Source: an uncultured Eubacteriales bacterium
GTDB taxonomy: Bacteria > Bacillota > Clostridia > UBA1381 > UBA9506
Length of the DNA stretch: 31,196 nucleotides
Reading direction: 5' to 3'
Assembly: GCA_900545185.1 (NCBI GenBank)
Contig: UQYH01000011.1
Location: forward strand, 1 to 31,196
The notes under the pieces are model-generated. The model did not search any database. It saw nothing but the letters and a program-made list of their open reading frames with translations, and was not told where the DNA came from. This document shows positions 1 to 8,367 of the stretch, piece after piece. A program made the translations under genes and the position numbers. The stretch's first letter is position 1. Each line of letters starts with the position of its first letter.

Positions 1-73
1 GTCGAATTGTTATATATTTACAGCCCCGGCTGCGAATATTTTACAAAATGATCCAAAAGGAGAAAGAGGATTC

Positions 74-922
74 ATGTACAGAATTGTTCGCAAAACTAAC
101 TTAAATCCCACCGTGACGCAAATGGAAATTGAAGCGCCGCTGGTTGCCAAAAAGGCAAAGCCCGGTCAGTTTATTATTTTGCGCGTAAACGAAGAAGGGG
201 AGCGTATTCCCTTAACGATTGCCGGCTGCAATGCAGAGGAAGGAACCGTTAAAATTATTTTCCAGATTGTCGGATCGACCACGGAGCTTTTAAACCACAA
301 GGAGGCCGGTGAATCGATTGCCGATTTTGTAGGTCCGTTGGGCAAACCGACGGAAACGGACGGTATTCAAAAAGTCTGTATCATCGGCGGCGGCGTGGGC
401 TGTGCCATTGCTATGCCGATTGCTGAGGAATTTCACAAGCTGGGTGCCGAGGTCACCTCGATTGTCGGCTTCAGAAACAAGGATATTGTGATTTTGGAGG
501 ACGATTTTAAGGCCTGTTCCGACCGTTTGATTATGATGACGGATGACGGCTCTTACGGTCGTCACGGCAACGTAACCGTGCCGCTTAAAGAGATGCTGGA
601 GGCCGGCGAAACCTTTGATATGATTATCACCATCGGCCCCTTGATTATGATGAAATTTGTTGTACTGGCCGCCAAGCCCTTTGATGTGCCCGTAACCGTT
701 TCTATGAACCCGATTATGATAGACGGTACCGGCATGTGCGGCGGCTGCCGCCTGACGCTGACGCAGGACGGCCAAAAGGTCACCAAGTTTGCTTGTGTGG
801 ACGGACCGGATTTTAACGGCTATGAGGTTGATTTTGACGAGGCGATGTCCCGCGGGAGAATGTATTTTGATTTTGAACGCCACGCGCACGAAGCAACCTG
901 TAACCTGTTTAAAAACGCTTGA
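74..922 (+). CDS. nfnA: NfnA-type ferredoxin-NADP+ oxidoreductase, FAD/[2Fe-2S] subunit
   Basis: 282-residue protein of the dihydroorotate dehydrogenase electron-transfer / ferredoxin-NADP reductase family. Visible features are the PGQF strand (30-33), an RIPLT flavin motif (44-48), an NAD(P)-binding GGGVG loop (105-109) and a C-terminal iron-sulfur region. That region reads D217-x4-C222-x2-C225-x15-C241: the first cysteine expected in PyrK-like relatives is an aspartate. From memory, an Asp ligand is also described for Nfn, so this supports NfnA over PyrK. In the family, NfnA binds NAD(H) and passes electrons between it and NfnB during flavin-based bifurcation between NADH, NADPH and ferredoxin. 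An AAAAGGAG site precedes the ATG. The gene is followed 12 bases later by nfnB, so the two are surely co-transcribed. Cytoplasmic. The main alternative is a sulfide-dehydrogenase-like label for the same family. Confidence 0.9.
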   Translation: MYRIVRKTNLNPTVTQMEIEAPLVAKKAKPGQFIILRVNEEGERIPLTIAGCNAEEGTVKIIFQIVGSTTELLNHKEAGESIADFVGPLGKPTETDGIQKVCIIGGGVGCAIAMPIAEEFHKLGAEVTSIVGFRNKDIVILEDDFKACSDRLIMMTDDGSYGRHGNVTVPLKEMLEAGETFDMIITIGPLIMMKFVVLAAKPFDVPVTVSMNPIMIDGTGMCGGCRLTLTQDGQKVTKFACVDGPDFNGYEVDFDEAMSRGRMYFDFERHAHEATCNLFKNA

Positions 923-934
923 GGAGGAAGAACC

Positions 935-2344
935 ATGCCGATTGAACCGAAAAAACATGAAATGCCTGCCCAACAACCGGAGGTCAGAGCTAAAAACTTT
1001 AACGAGGTTGCACTGGGTTATACGGCCGAAATTGCGGTCAGTGAAGCAAAGCGCTGCTTAAACTGCAAAAACAAGCCTTGCGTAACCGGCTGCCCCGTCA
1101 ATATTGATATTCCCGATTTTATTACCTATATAAAGGAAGGCGATTTTGAAGGCGCGTATCAGTCCATTGCAAAATCATCTTCTTTGCCTGCTGTTTGCGG
1201 CCGTGTCTGTCCGCAGGAATCGCAGTGCGAAGCAAAATGTACGCTGGGTATTAAATTTGAGCCTGTCGGCATCGGCCGCTTAGAGCGATTTGTGGCCGAT
1301 TGGCACAACGAAAATGCCAAGGGCGCACCGGAAAAGCCTGCCTCGAACGGTCACCGCGTTGCCGTTGTCGGCTCCGGTCCCTCCGGCCTGACCTGTGCCG
1401 GTGACTTGGCCAAAAAGGGCTATGATGTTACCGTTTTTGAAGCCCTGCACACAGCCGGCGGTGTTTTGGTGTACGGAATCCCCGAATTTCGTCTGCCGAA
1501 GTCCATTGTGGCAAAAGAGGTAAACACCTTAAAAGAGCTGGGCGTGACCGTTGAAACCAACGTTGTTATCGGTAAAACGCTGACGATTGACGAGCTGTTT
1601 GAGGATGGCTTTGAGGCTGTCTTTATCGGCTCCGGTGCAGGCTTGCCCAAATTTATGGGGATTGAAGGCGAAGCGCTGAAGGGCGTTTATTCTGCCAACG
1701 AATTTTTAACGCGCAGCAATTTGATGAAGGCCTATCGTGACGATTCTGCCACCCCGATTATGAAGGGCGGCCGTGTTGTTGTTGTCGGCGGCGGTAACGT
1801 TGCCATGGATGCGGCGCGTACGGCGCTGCGTATGGGCGCTGAGGTCAGCATTGTATATCGCCGTTCGATGGAAGAGCTGCCTGCCCGTCGTGAAGAAGTG
1901 GAGCATGCACAGGAGGAGGGCATTGACTTTAAGCTGCTGAATAATCCCGTCCGCATCATCGGCTATCAAAATCCAGATGATCCACGTGACCCGAAAAACG
2001 GCTGCGTAACGGCCATTGAATGTATCCGTATGGAGCTGGGAGAGCCGGACGAAAAAGGCCGTCGCCGCCCCGTACCCGTACCCGGCAGCGAATTTGTGAT
2101 GGATGTTGACTGCGTGATTATGGCGCTGGGTACCAGCCCGAATCCGCTGATTAAAAATACGACCGAAGGGCTTGAAACGCAAAAGTGGGGCGGCATTGTG
2201 GCCGACGAAGAAACAGCCTTAACCTCACGCCAAGGCATTTATGCCGGCGGTGATGCCGTAACGGGCGCCGCAACGGTTATTTTGGCCATGGGTGCCGGTA
2301 AAAAGGCCGCGCATGCCATTGATGAATATTTGCGCACAAAATAA
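935..2344 (+). CDS. nfnB: NfnB-type NADPH oxidoreductase subunit (glutamate synthase small-subunit family)
   Basis: 469 residues, matching the usual length of NfnB and GltD-like proteins. An N-terminal helical domain carries two cysteine groups for [4Fe-4S] clusters (C41, C44, C49, C53 and C88, C92, C98, C102). A FAD-binding Rossmann motif VVGSGPSGL begins near residue 143 and an NADPH-binding motif VVVGGGNVAMDAART near 283. The YAGGDAVTGAATVILAMGAG segment near the C-terminus is the usual FAD-closing motif of this family. Together with NfnA it should catalyse ferredoxin- and NADH-dependent NADP+ reduction or the reverse. No glutamate synthase large subunit is nearby and an NfnA gene sits directly upstream, so Nfn is preferred over GltD. 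Ribosome binding site GAGGAGG precedes the ATG. Confidence 0.9.
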   Translation: MPIEPKKHEMPAQQPEVRAKNFNEVALGYTAEIAVSEAKRCLNCKNKPCVTGCPVNIDIPDFITYIKEGDFEGAYQSIAKSSSLPAVCGRVCPQESQCEAKCTLGIKFEPVGIGRLERFVADWHNENAKGAPEKPASNGHRVAVVGSGPSGLTCAGDLAKKGYDVTVFEALHTAGGVLVYGIPEFRLPKSIVAKEVNTLKELGVTVETNVVIGKTLTIDELFEDGFEAVFIGSGAGLPKFMGIEGEALKGVYSANEFLTRSNLMKAYRDDSATPIMKGGRVVVVGGGNVAMDAARTALRMGAEVSIVYRRSMEELPARREEVEHAQEEGIDFKLLNNPVRIIGYQNPDDPRDPKNGCVTAIECIRMELGEPDEKGRRRPVPVPGSEFVMDVDCVIMALGTSPNPLIKNTTEGLETQKWGGIVADEETALTSRQGIYAGGDAVTGAATVILAMGAGKKAAHAIDEYLRTK

Positions 2345-2408
2345 TTTGGTATTATATATGCAAAAAAACTGAGCAATACAGGCATAGTATCGGAAGGGAG
2401 CACATAGA

Positions 2409-2894
2409 ATGAACGAACAGTTTGATTTTGCGGTGATTGATGGGATTTTGACCGCAAATCATCACAACAAGCAAGCGATTATTGCAATCCTGCAGGAAAT
2501 TCAGGAGCATTACCATTACCTGCCGAGAGAGGTTTTCCCCTATCTTGCAAATAAGCTTGCCATGAGTGAAGCGCGCATTTACAGCGTTGCCACTTTTTAC
2601 GAAAACTTTTCCTTAGAGCCAAAGGGCAAATATGTTATTAAAATCTGCGACGGAACGGCCTGTCATGTCCGTCACTCCATCCCGATTTTAGAGCGTTTGC
2701 GCAAGGAACTGGGCTTATCGGAGCAAAAGAAAACGACCGATGATTTAAACTTTACCATCGAGACGGTTTCCTGCCTCGGCGCCTGCGGTTTGGCACCTGT
2801 TTTAACCGTAAATGATGTTGTACATCCGGCTATGACGCCGGACAAAGCGTCTGCGCTTTTACAATCGCTGAAGGAGGAAATTGCCAATGCTTAA
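2409..2894 (+). CDS. hydC: HydC: NuoE-like [2Fe-2S] subunit of trimeric [FeFe] hydrogenase
   Basis: 161-residue NuoE/HydC-family protein. An N-terminal helical bundle is followed by a thioredoxin-like fold whose cluster ligands are C80-x4-C85 and C122-x3-C126. In HydABC enzymes this subunit is the electron-transfer partner of the NADH-binding HydB. A 64-base gap separates it from nfnB. The gap contains AT-rich promoter-like sequence and an AGGGAG site before the ATG, so a local promoter is possible but not clear. The reading frame overlaps the start of hydB by 8 bases, which suggests translational coupling. The neighbours HydB and HydA, rather than other Nuo subunits, make this a hydrogenase subunit and not part of respiratory complex I. 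Confidence 0.9.
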   Translation: MNEQFDFAVIDGILTANHHNKQAIIAILQEIQEHYHYLPREVFPYLANKLAMSEARIYSVATFYENFSLEPKGKYVIKICDGTACHVRHSIPILERLRKELGLSEQKKTTDDLNFTIETVSCLGACGLAPVLTVNDVVHPAMTPDKASALLQSLKEEIANA

Positions 2895-4761
2895 CAACAG
2901 ACAAGACTTGGCCGAATACCGTGCGGCCGCCAAGCGTGCTTACGGTACACAGGTTAAAAAGATTATTGTTTGCGCCGGTACGGGCTGCGTGGCCGGTGGT
3001 TCTTTAAAGGTTTATGACCGTTTGAAGGAGCTGATGACAGAGCAGAACATCCCCGTTTCGGTCTGTCTGGAAAAAGAGCCGCATAACGACTCTGTCGGCC
3101 TGAAAAAAAGCGGCTGTCACGGCTTTTGCGAAATGGGTCCTTTAATGCGTATTGAGCCGCAGGGCTGGCTTTATACAAAGGTACATATTGAAGACTGCGA
3201 AGAAATTGTGGAAAAAACCGTAAAGGGCGGCGAATGTATCGAGCGTCTTTCCTATCAAAAGGACGGCAAGGTTTACAAAAAGCAGGATGAAATTCCGTTT
3301 TATAAGCAACAAAGCCGCGTTGTGCTGGAGCACTGCGGTAAAATCGACGCCGAGAACATCAGCGAATATCTTGCCATTGACGGTTACACCGCCTTTGAAA
3401 AGGCATTGTTTGATATGACCGGTGATGAGATTGTGGATGAAATCAGCAAGTCGAATCTGCGCGGCAGAGGCGGCGGCGGTTTCCCGACAGGTCGCAAATG
3501 GGCGCAGGTACGCCGTCAGGCAGAGCCGCAAAAGTACGTTGTGTGCAACGGTGACGAAGGCGATCCGGGCGCATTTATGGACAGAAGTATTATGGAGGGC
3601 GACCCCCACCGTATGCTGGAGGGTATGATGATTGCCGGTGTGGCCTGCGGCGCAAGCGAAGGCTACATTTATGTGCGTGCCGAATATCCGCTGGCGGTTG
3701 AGCGTTTGCAGGGCGCCATTGCACAGGCAGAAGAAATTGGCCTTTTGGGTGACAACATTCTGGGCACGGATTTTTCCTTCCGTTTACATATTAACCGCGG
3801 CGCAGGCGCTTTTGTTTGCGGTGAAGGCAGTGCGCTGACCGCTTCGATTGAAGGTAAGCGCGGTTTTCCGCGTGTAAAGCCGCCGCGTACGGTTGAACAC
3901 GGCCTGTTTGACAAGCCGACCGTTTTAAACAACGTTGAAACCTATGCAAACGTACCGCAGATTATTAATAAGGGTGCAGACTGGTATCTTGGCATCGGTA
4001 CCGAGACCAGCCCCGGCACCAAGGCGTTTGCTTTGACGGGTAACATTAACAACACCGGCTTGATTGAAGTGCCTATGGGTACAACGCTCCGCAAGATTAT
4101 TTTTGATATCGGCGGCGGTATGCGCGGTGACGGTGATTTTAAGGCCGTGCAAATCGGCGGTCCGTCCGGCGCGTGCTTAACCAAAGAAGCGCTGGATCTG
4201 CCCCTGAATTTTGATACGCTGAAAAAAATCGGCGCCATGATCGGTTCCGGCGGCTTGGTTGTTATGGACTCTAACACCTGCATGGTTGAAGTGGCACGAT
4301 TCTTTATGAACTTTACGCAAAACGAATCGTGCGGTAAGTGTGTTCCCTGCCGCGAGGGTACAAAGCGCATGCTTGAAATTTTGGAGCGCATTGTTGCCGG
4401 CAAGGGTGAGGACGGCGATATTGAGCTGCTTTTGGAGCTGGCCGAGACAATTTCGGCAACGGCTTTGTGCGGCTTGGGTAAATCGGCGCCTTCTCCGGTT
4501 GTGAGCACCCTTAAAAACTTCCGCAATGAGTATGAAGCGCATATTTATAACAAGACCTGTCCCGCAGGGGCTTGCCAAAAGCTGAAAAAGATTTCGATTG
4601 ACCCGTCCTTGTGTAAGGGCTGCTCCAAATGTGCCAAGCAGTGCCCGGTTCAGGCCATCCACGGCAAAATTAAAGAGCCGTTTAACATTGACTTGTCCGT
4701 TTGTATTCGCTGCGGCAGCTGCATAGACGCGTGTCCGTTCCATGCCATTAAGGAGGGCTGA
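2887..4761 (+). CDS. hydB: HydB: NuoF-like NADH/FMN subunit of electron-bifurcating [FeFe] hydrogenase
   Basis: 624 residues from the ATG at 2887; an in-frame TTG at 2881 lies nearer the GGAGG and is less likely. Domain order: an N-terminal thioredoxin-like [2Fe-2S] domain (C29-x4-C34, C77-x3-C81); a NuoF core with a glycine-rich GRGGGGFPTG FMN/NADH loop near residues 194-203 and a CNGDEGDPGAF motif near 220; a [4Fe-4S] site CGKCVPC near 483; and two C-terminal ferredoxin motifs, CKGCSKCAKQC and CIRCGSCIDAC. This is the full architecture of HydB from trimeric HydABC hydrogenases, which oxidise or reduce NAD(H) together with ferredoxin and H2. It overlaps hydC and lies four bases before hydA. 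Cytoplasmic flavoprotein. Confidence 0.93.
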   Translation: MLNNRQDLAEYRAAAKRAYGTQVKKIIVCAGTGCVAGGSLKVYDRLKELMTEQNIPVSVCLEKEPHNDSVGLKKSGCHGFCEMGPLMRIEPQGWLYTKVHIEDCEEIVEKTVKGGECIERLSYQKDGKVYKKQDEIPFYKQQSRVVLEHCGKIDAENISEYLAIDGYTAFEKALFDMTGDEIVDEISKSNLRGRGGGGFPTGRKWAQVRRQAEPQKYVVCNGDEGDPGAFMDRSIMEGDPHRMLEGMMIAGVACGASEGYIYVRAEYPLAVERLQGAIAQAEEIGLLGDNILGTDFSFRLHINRGAGAFVCGEGSALTASIEGKRGFPRVKPPRTVEHGLFDKPTVLNNVETYANVPQIINKGADWYLGIGTETSPGTKAFALTGNINNTGLIEVPMGTTLRKIIFDIGGGMRGDGDFKAVQIGGPSGACLTKEALDLPLNFDTLKKIGAMIGSGGLVVMDSNTCMVEVARFFMNFTQNESCGKCVPCREGTKRMLEILERIVAGKGEDGDIELLLELAETISATALCGLGKSAPSPVVSTLKNFRNEYEAHIYNKTCPAGACQKLKKISIDPSLCKGCSKCAKQCPVQAIHGKIKEPFNIDLSVCIRCGSCIDACPFHAIKEG

Positions 4762-4765
4762 AACC

Positions 4766-6463
4766 ATGAATGATAAACAATACTTAACCATAGACGGGAT
4801 TCCCGTTGAAATAGAAGGCGAAAAAAACCTGCTTGAGGTGATTCGCAAAATTGATATTAAAATGCCGACGTTTTGCTATCATTCCGACCTTTCGGTTTAC
4901 GGTGCCTGCCGTATGTGCATGGTAGAAAATGAGCGCGGCGGCCTTGAAGCGGCTTGTTCCACACCGCCGCGTCCGGGCATGAACATTAAAACCAATACCG
5001 AGCGTTTGCGCAAATACCGCAAAAACATTTTGGAGCTGATTTTGGCAAACCACTGCCGCGACTGCACCACCTGTGACAACAACAGCCAGTGCAAATTGCA
5101 GGATCTTGCCATGCGCTTTAAAATTGACGGCGTTCGTTTTCCCAACACGGCAAAATCAACGCGCGATGAGGATCCCTCTTCGCTGTGCATTACGCGCGAT
5201 AACGGCAAATGTATCCTGTGCGGCGACTGTGTAAGAATGTGTAACGAAATTCAGAATGTCGGGGCGATTGACTTTGCGTTCCGCGGCTCTAATATGACAA
5301 TCAGCACCGCTTTCGGCAAGCCGCTTGCCGAATCGCCCTGCGTGGGCTGCGGTCAGTGTGCTGTGGTTTGCCCCACGGGTGCCATTGTTGTTAAGGATAA
5401 TATCGATCCCGTTTGGAAGGCGATTGATAATCCCGAAGTGAAAACCACCGTGCAGATTGCACCGGCTGTCCGTGTGGCGCTGGGGCGTGAGCTGGGCGTA
5501 ACAGACGGCGAAAATGTGATGGGCAAAATTGTTGCCGCACTGCGCCGTATTGGTTTTGACGAAGTATATGACACCACCTTGGGTGCCGATTTAACCGTTT
5601 TGGAGGAGTCGGAGGAGTTTTTAACCCGTTTGGAGAAAAACGAAAACCTGCCGCTGATTACCTCCTGCTGCCCGGGCTGGATTCAATATTGCGAAAAGAA
5701 GCATCCTGAGCTGCTCAGCCATATTTCCACCTGCCGCTCACCAATGCAGATGTTTGCTTCGCTGCTGAAAGACCAAAGTGCTAAGGCCGCCAAAAAGATG
5801 TATCACGTTGCGGTTATGCCTTGTACGGCCAAAAAGTTTGAAGCAGCGCGCGATGAGTTCAAGCGTGACGGCGTACCGAATGTGGACGCTGTCATTTCGA
5901 CGCAGGAACTGATTCGCATGATTAAGGAATCGGGCATTATGTTTGCCGATTTGGAGCCGGAGGCTGTTGACATGCCGTTCGGTACCGTATCCGGCGCCGG
6001 TGTGATTTTCGGCGTAACGGGCGGTGTAACCGAAGCTGTGCTGCGCCGCGTGGTTTCCAACAAATCGCGCTCCGCTCTGCTTTCTATTGCAAACATGGGT
6101 CAGCGCGGTATGGAGGGTATTAAAGAATTTAATATATCCGTCGGCGAACAAACCCTGCATATTGCTGTTGTCAGCGGTCTGCACAATGCCGAAACAATTA
6201 TTGAACGCATGGCAGCAGGCGAAAAGTTTGACTTTATCGAAGTGATGGCTTGCCCCGGCGGCTGCATTTGCGGCGGCGGTCAGCCCTTTGCCATGATTGA
6301 TGACCAAAAGAACCGTAAAAAAGGCTTATATGAATCCGATCGGCTGCTCAGCATCCGCCGTTCGGAGGAGAATCCCATTATTTCTTCGCTGTACAGTGAC
6401 ATTATTAAAGGCAAGGTACATGAATTACTGCACGTTGATTATGTGCATAAAAAAGGAGAGTAA
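4766..6463 (+). CDS. hydA: HydA: catalytic [FeFe] hydrogenase of the trimeric NAD-linked type (group A3-like)
   Basis: 565 residues starting at the ATG after AAGGAGG; the earlier in-frame ATG at 4742 lies inside hydB and has no site of its own. Domains: [2Fe-2S] ferredoxin (C37, C48, C51, C64); His-Cys3 cluster (H96, C100, C103, C109); two [4Fe-4S] motifs (C149/152/155/159 and C192/195/198/202); then the H-cluster domain. The three signature loops are intact: TSCCPGW (299-305, C301 proton path and C302 ligand by analogy), MPCTAKK (351-357) and VMACPGGCICGGG (493-505). A short C-terminal small-subunit-like region follows. With HydB and HydC it should couple H2 formation to NADH and reduced ferredoxin. 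The maturation genes hydEFG are not in this window. A3 assignment rests on the gene partners and domain order. Confidence 0.95.
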   Translation: MNDKQYLTIDGIPVEIEGEKNLLEVIRKIDIKMPTFCYHSDLSVYGACRMCMVENERGGLEAACSTPPRPGMNIKTNTERLRKYRKNILELILANHCRDCTTCDNNSQCKLQDLAMRFKIDGVRFPNTAKSTRDEDPSSLCITRDNGKCILCGDCVRMCNEIQNVGAIDFAFRGSNMTISTAFGKPLAESPCVGCGQCAVVCPTGAIVVKDNIDPVWKAIDNPEVKTTVQIAPAVRVALGRELGVTDGENVMGKIVAALRRIGFDEVYDTTLGADLTVLEESEEFLTRLEKNENLPLITSCCPGWIQYCEKKHPELLSHISTCRSPMQMFASLLKDQSAKAAKKMYHVAVMPCTAKKFEAARDEFKRDGVPNVDAVISTQELIRMIKESGIMFADLEPEAVDMPFGTVSGAGVIFGVTGGVTEAVLRRVVSNKSRSALLSIANMGQRGMEGIKEFNISVGEQTLHIAVVSGLHNAETIIERMAAGEKFDFIEVMACPGGCICGGGQPFAMIDDQKNRKKGLYESDRLLSIRRSEENPIISSLYSDIIKGKVHELLHVDYVHKKGE

Positions 6464-6466
6464 GGT

Positions 6467-6715
6467 ATGGTTAAGTTGTGTGTTTGTATCGGTAGCGCCT
6501 GTCATTTGCATGGGGCGCACAATGTGGTGGCTACATTCCAGCACTTAATAGAGGAAAAACAGCTGCATGATAAAATTCATCTTGAAGCCTCCTTCTGCAT
6601 GCGTCGTTGTGCAAAGGAGGGGGTATCCCTGACCGTTAACGGAGAGGAATACCGAATTGAAGCCGAAAAAGCACGTAGCTTTTTCAACGAAACCGTTTTA
6701 CCGTTAGTACAATAA
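6467..6715 (+). CDS. Small thioredoxin-like [2Fe-2S] ferredoxin
   Basis: 82-residue protein that consists only of the cluster-binding half of the NuoE/HydC fold. Its ligands are C7-x4-C12 and C44-x3-C48, spaced as in that family, but it lacks the N-terminal helical domain of HydC. It starts three bases after the hydA stop behind GGAGAGTAAGGT and ends just before a terminator-like hairpin, so it is the last gene of the hydCBA transcript. A role as a small electron carrier or as an accessory subunit of the hydrogenase is an inference from position and cysteine pattern. Similar small proteins are commonly annotated as (2Fe-2S) ferredoxin domain proteins. It has no signal peptide or membrane segment. 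Confidence 0.8.
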   Translation: MVKLCVCIGSACHLHGAHNVVATFQHLIEEKQLHDKIHLEASFCMRRCAKEGVSLTVNGEEYRIEAEKARSFFNETVLPLVQ

Positions 6716-6747
6716 ACCCGGCGAAGGGAGCTGCAAAAGCGTAGCTG

Positions 6748-6795
6748 CGCAAAAGGCGTTGCAAGAACACGCCTTTTGCGGCTCTTTGTTTTTTA
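6748..6795 (+). terminator. Intrinsic terminator-like hairpin after the hydCBA operon
   Basis: A 12-base perfect stem (CGCAAAAGGCGT at 6748-6759 with ACGCCTTTTGCG at 6769-6780) has a 9-base loop and is followed by GCTCTTTGTTTTTT. The U tract is offset by several bases, so termination may be partial. It separates the HydABC genes from the second hydrogenase gene at 6809. Confidence 0.7.
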
Positions 6796-6808
6796 AAAGG
6801 AGACACAT

Positions 6809-8233
6809 ATGCGAAAATTTGATACCAAGGTTCAATATTTAAAGTACAAGGTACTGCGCGAGGTGGCGCGCCGGGCGTGGGACGGCACACTGCTTGACAA
6901 TGTGCTGGATATTCCCAAAACCATTGTGCCCGGCAACACGCCGACCATGCGCTGCTGTGTTTACAAGGAACGTGCCATTTTGGCCGATCGCGTTAAGCTG
7001 GCCATGGGCGGTGATGTGGAAAATCCCAGTGTGATTGAGGTTTTGGAGACCGCCTGTGACGAATGCCCCATGGGCGGCTATGAGGTCACCAATTCGTGCC
7101 GCGGCTGTTTGGCGCATCGTTGTGAAGATGTATGTAAGCGCGGCGCTATTTCGTTTGACCATCAGCATGTTGCGCATATTGATAAATCGAAGTGTGTGGA
7201 CTGCGGCGCCTGTGCCAAGGTTTGCCCGTTTACGGCTATTGTCAACAAAAAGCGGCCGTGTCAAAGCGCCTGCAAGGTGAAGGCTATTTCGATGAACGAA
7301 AACAAGGCGGCCAAAATAGATCATGCCAAGTGCACGGCCTGCGGTGCGTGTGTGTATCAGTGTCCCTTTGGTGCAATTTCGGATAAGTCTTATATTTTAG
7401 ATGTTATTTCTATGCTGAAGGCTGCGCAAAACGACCCGAAGCAAAAGGTTTATGCGGTTGTGGCACCGGCGATTTCCAGCCAGTTTACATATGCTAAGCT
7501 CGGCCAGGTCATAACGGGGCTGAAAGAGCTGGGCTTTTATACGGTTGTAGAGGCTGCGCTCGGTGCGGATATGGTTGCTGCGGCCGAATCGGCAGAGCTG
7601 GCCGAAAAAGGCTTTTTAATCAGCTCGTGCTGCCCGGCGTTTGTGACATATGTGGAAAAAACCTTCCCGGATCTTGTGCCGTTTGTGTCTCATAATTTGT
7701 CGCCTATGGCAACCATTTCAAAGTATATTAAAGAGCGTGAGCCGGACTGCAAGGTTATTTTTATCGGCCCCTGCACCGCCAAAAAGGCAGAGGTGCAAAA
7801 GGAGACGGTTAAGCCTTATGTGGATGCGGCCATGACATTTGAAGAATTGCAGGCCTTGTTTGACAGCCGCGATATTGACATTACGACCCTTTCGGAAGGT
7901 GTGCTTGACAACGCCTCTTACTTCGGGCGTATTTTTGCACGCTGCGGCGGTCTTTCCGATGCAATTGCCGAAGGCTTAAAAGAGCAGGGACTGACAGATT
8001 TTACCGTGAAGTCTGTTTCTTGTGACGGAATTGAAGAATGCCGTCAGGCCTTGTTTAAAAAGAGCAAAAATGTGCTGGATGCAAACTTTATTGAAGGCAT
8101 GGCCTGCATAGGCGGCTGCATCGGCGGTGCAGGATGCTTAACACACGGGCCGCACAATCGTGCCGATGTGGATAAATACGGCAAAGAGGCTTTGGAAAAA
8201 ACCATTCAGGGCGCTATTTCTGTGTTGCAGTAA
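6809..8233 (+). CDS. Stand-alone [FeFe] hydrogenase, group B-like
   Basis: 474-residue [FeFe] hydrogenase unlike hydA upstream. The N-terminus (1-110) has a cysteine-rich region (C49, C50, C83, C86, C97, C100, C105, C109) in place of the usual [2Fe-2S] domain. Two ferredoxin-type [4Fe-4S] motifs follow (C129/132/135/139 and C175/178/181/185, the pair separated by an insert with C151 and C155). The H-cluster domain has SSCCPAF (272-278), GPCTAKK (320-326) and EGMACIGGCIGG (429-440). SSCCPAF in place of TSCCPGW and the MACIGGC loop are typical of the group B clade as I know it. Physiological roles of group B enzymes are poorly established; ferredoxin is the likely partner. AAAAGGAG lies before the ATG and a strong terminator follows, so it is probably transcribed alone or by read-through from hydCBA. 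Confidence 0.88.
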   Translation: MRKFDTKVQYLKYKVLREVARRAWDGTLLDNVLDIPKTIVPGNTPTMRCCVYKERAILADRVKLAMGGDVENPSVIEVLETACDECPMGGYEVTNSCRGCLAHRCEDVCKRGAISFDHQHVAHIDKSKCVDCGACAKVCPFTAIVNKKRPCQSACKVKAISMNENKAAKIDHAKCTACGACVYQCPFGAISDKSYILDVISMLKAAQNDPKQKVYAVVAPAISSQFTYAKLGQVITGLKELGFYTVVEAALGADMVAAAESAELAEKGFLISSCCPAFVTYVEKTFPDLVPFVSHNLSPMATISKYIKEREPDCKVIFIGPCTAKKAEVQKETVKPYVDAAMTFEELQALFDSRDIDITTLSEGVLDNASYFGRIFARCGGLSDAIAEGLKEQGLTDFTVKSVSCDGIEECRQALFKKSKNVLDANFIEGMACIGGCIGGAGCLTHGPHNRADVDKYGKEALEKTIQGAISVLQ

Positions 8234-8273
8234 AGTTAGGTTCAATTCCCTAGGAATATGGGGATTCAGATAC

Positions 8274-8317
8274 GGCAGAAGCGAACACCGTAATCGGTAT
8301 ACGCTTCTGCCTTTTTT
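8274..8317 (+). terminator. Intrinsic terminator after the group B hydrogenase
   Basis: GGCAGAAGCG (8274-8283) pairs with CGCTTCTGCC (8302-8311) across an 18-base loop that itself contains a short ACCG/CGGT stem. TTTTTT follows directly. It lies 40 bases beyond the stop codon. Confidence 0.88.
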
Positions 8318-8367
8318 CATTATATATGTTTGCGGTTTCGGGTAAAAAGGCTGCCGATACCGCAAAA

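Noticed and set aside
290..976. Long open frame on the minus strand opposite nfnA
   Set aside because: It is the antisense shadow of a clearly conserved gene, has no ribosome site and its translation has no protein-family character.
2409..4761. Part of a respiratory complex I operon (nuoE, nuoF)
   Set aside because: The next gene is an [FeFe] hydrogenase and HydB has the extra N- and C-terminal cluster domains of HydABC enzymes; no membrane Nuo subunits are present.
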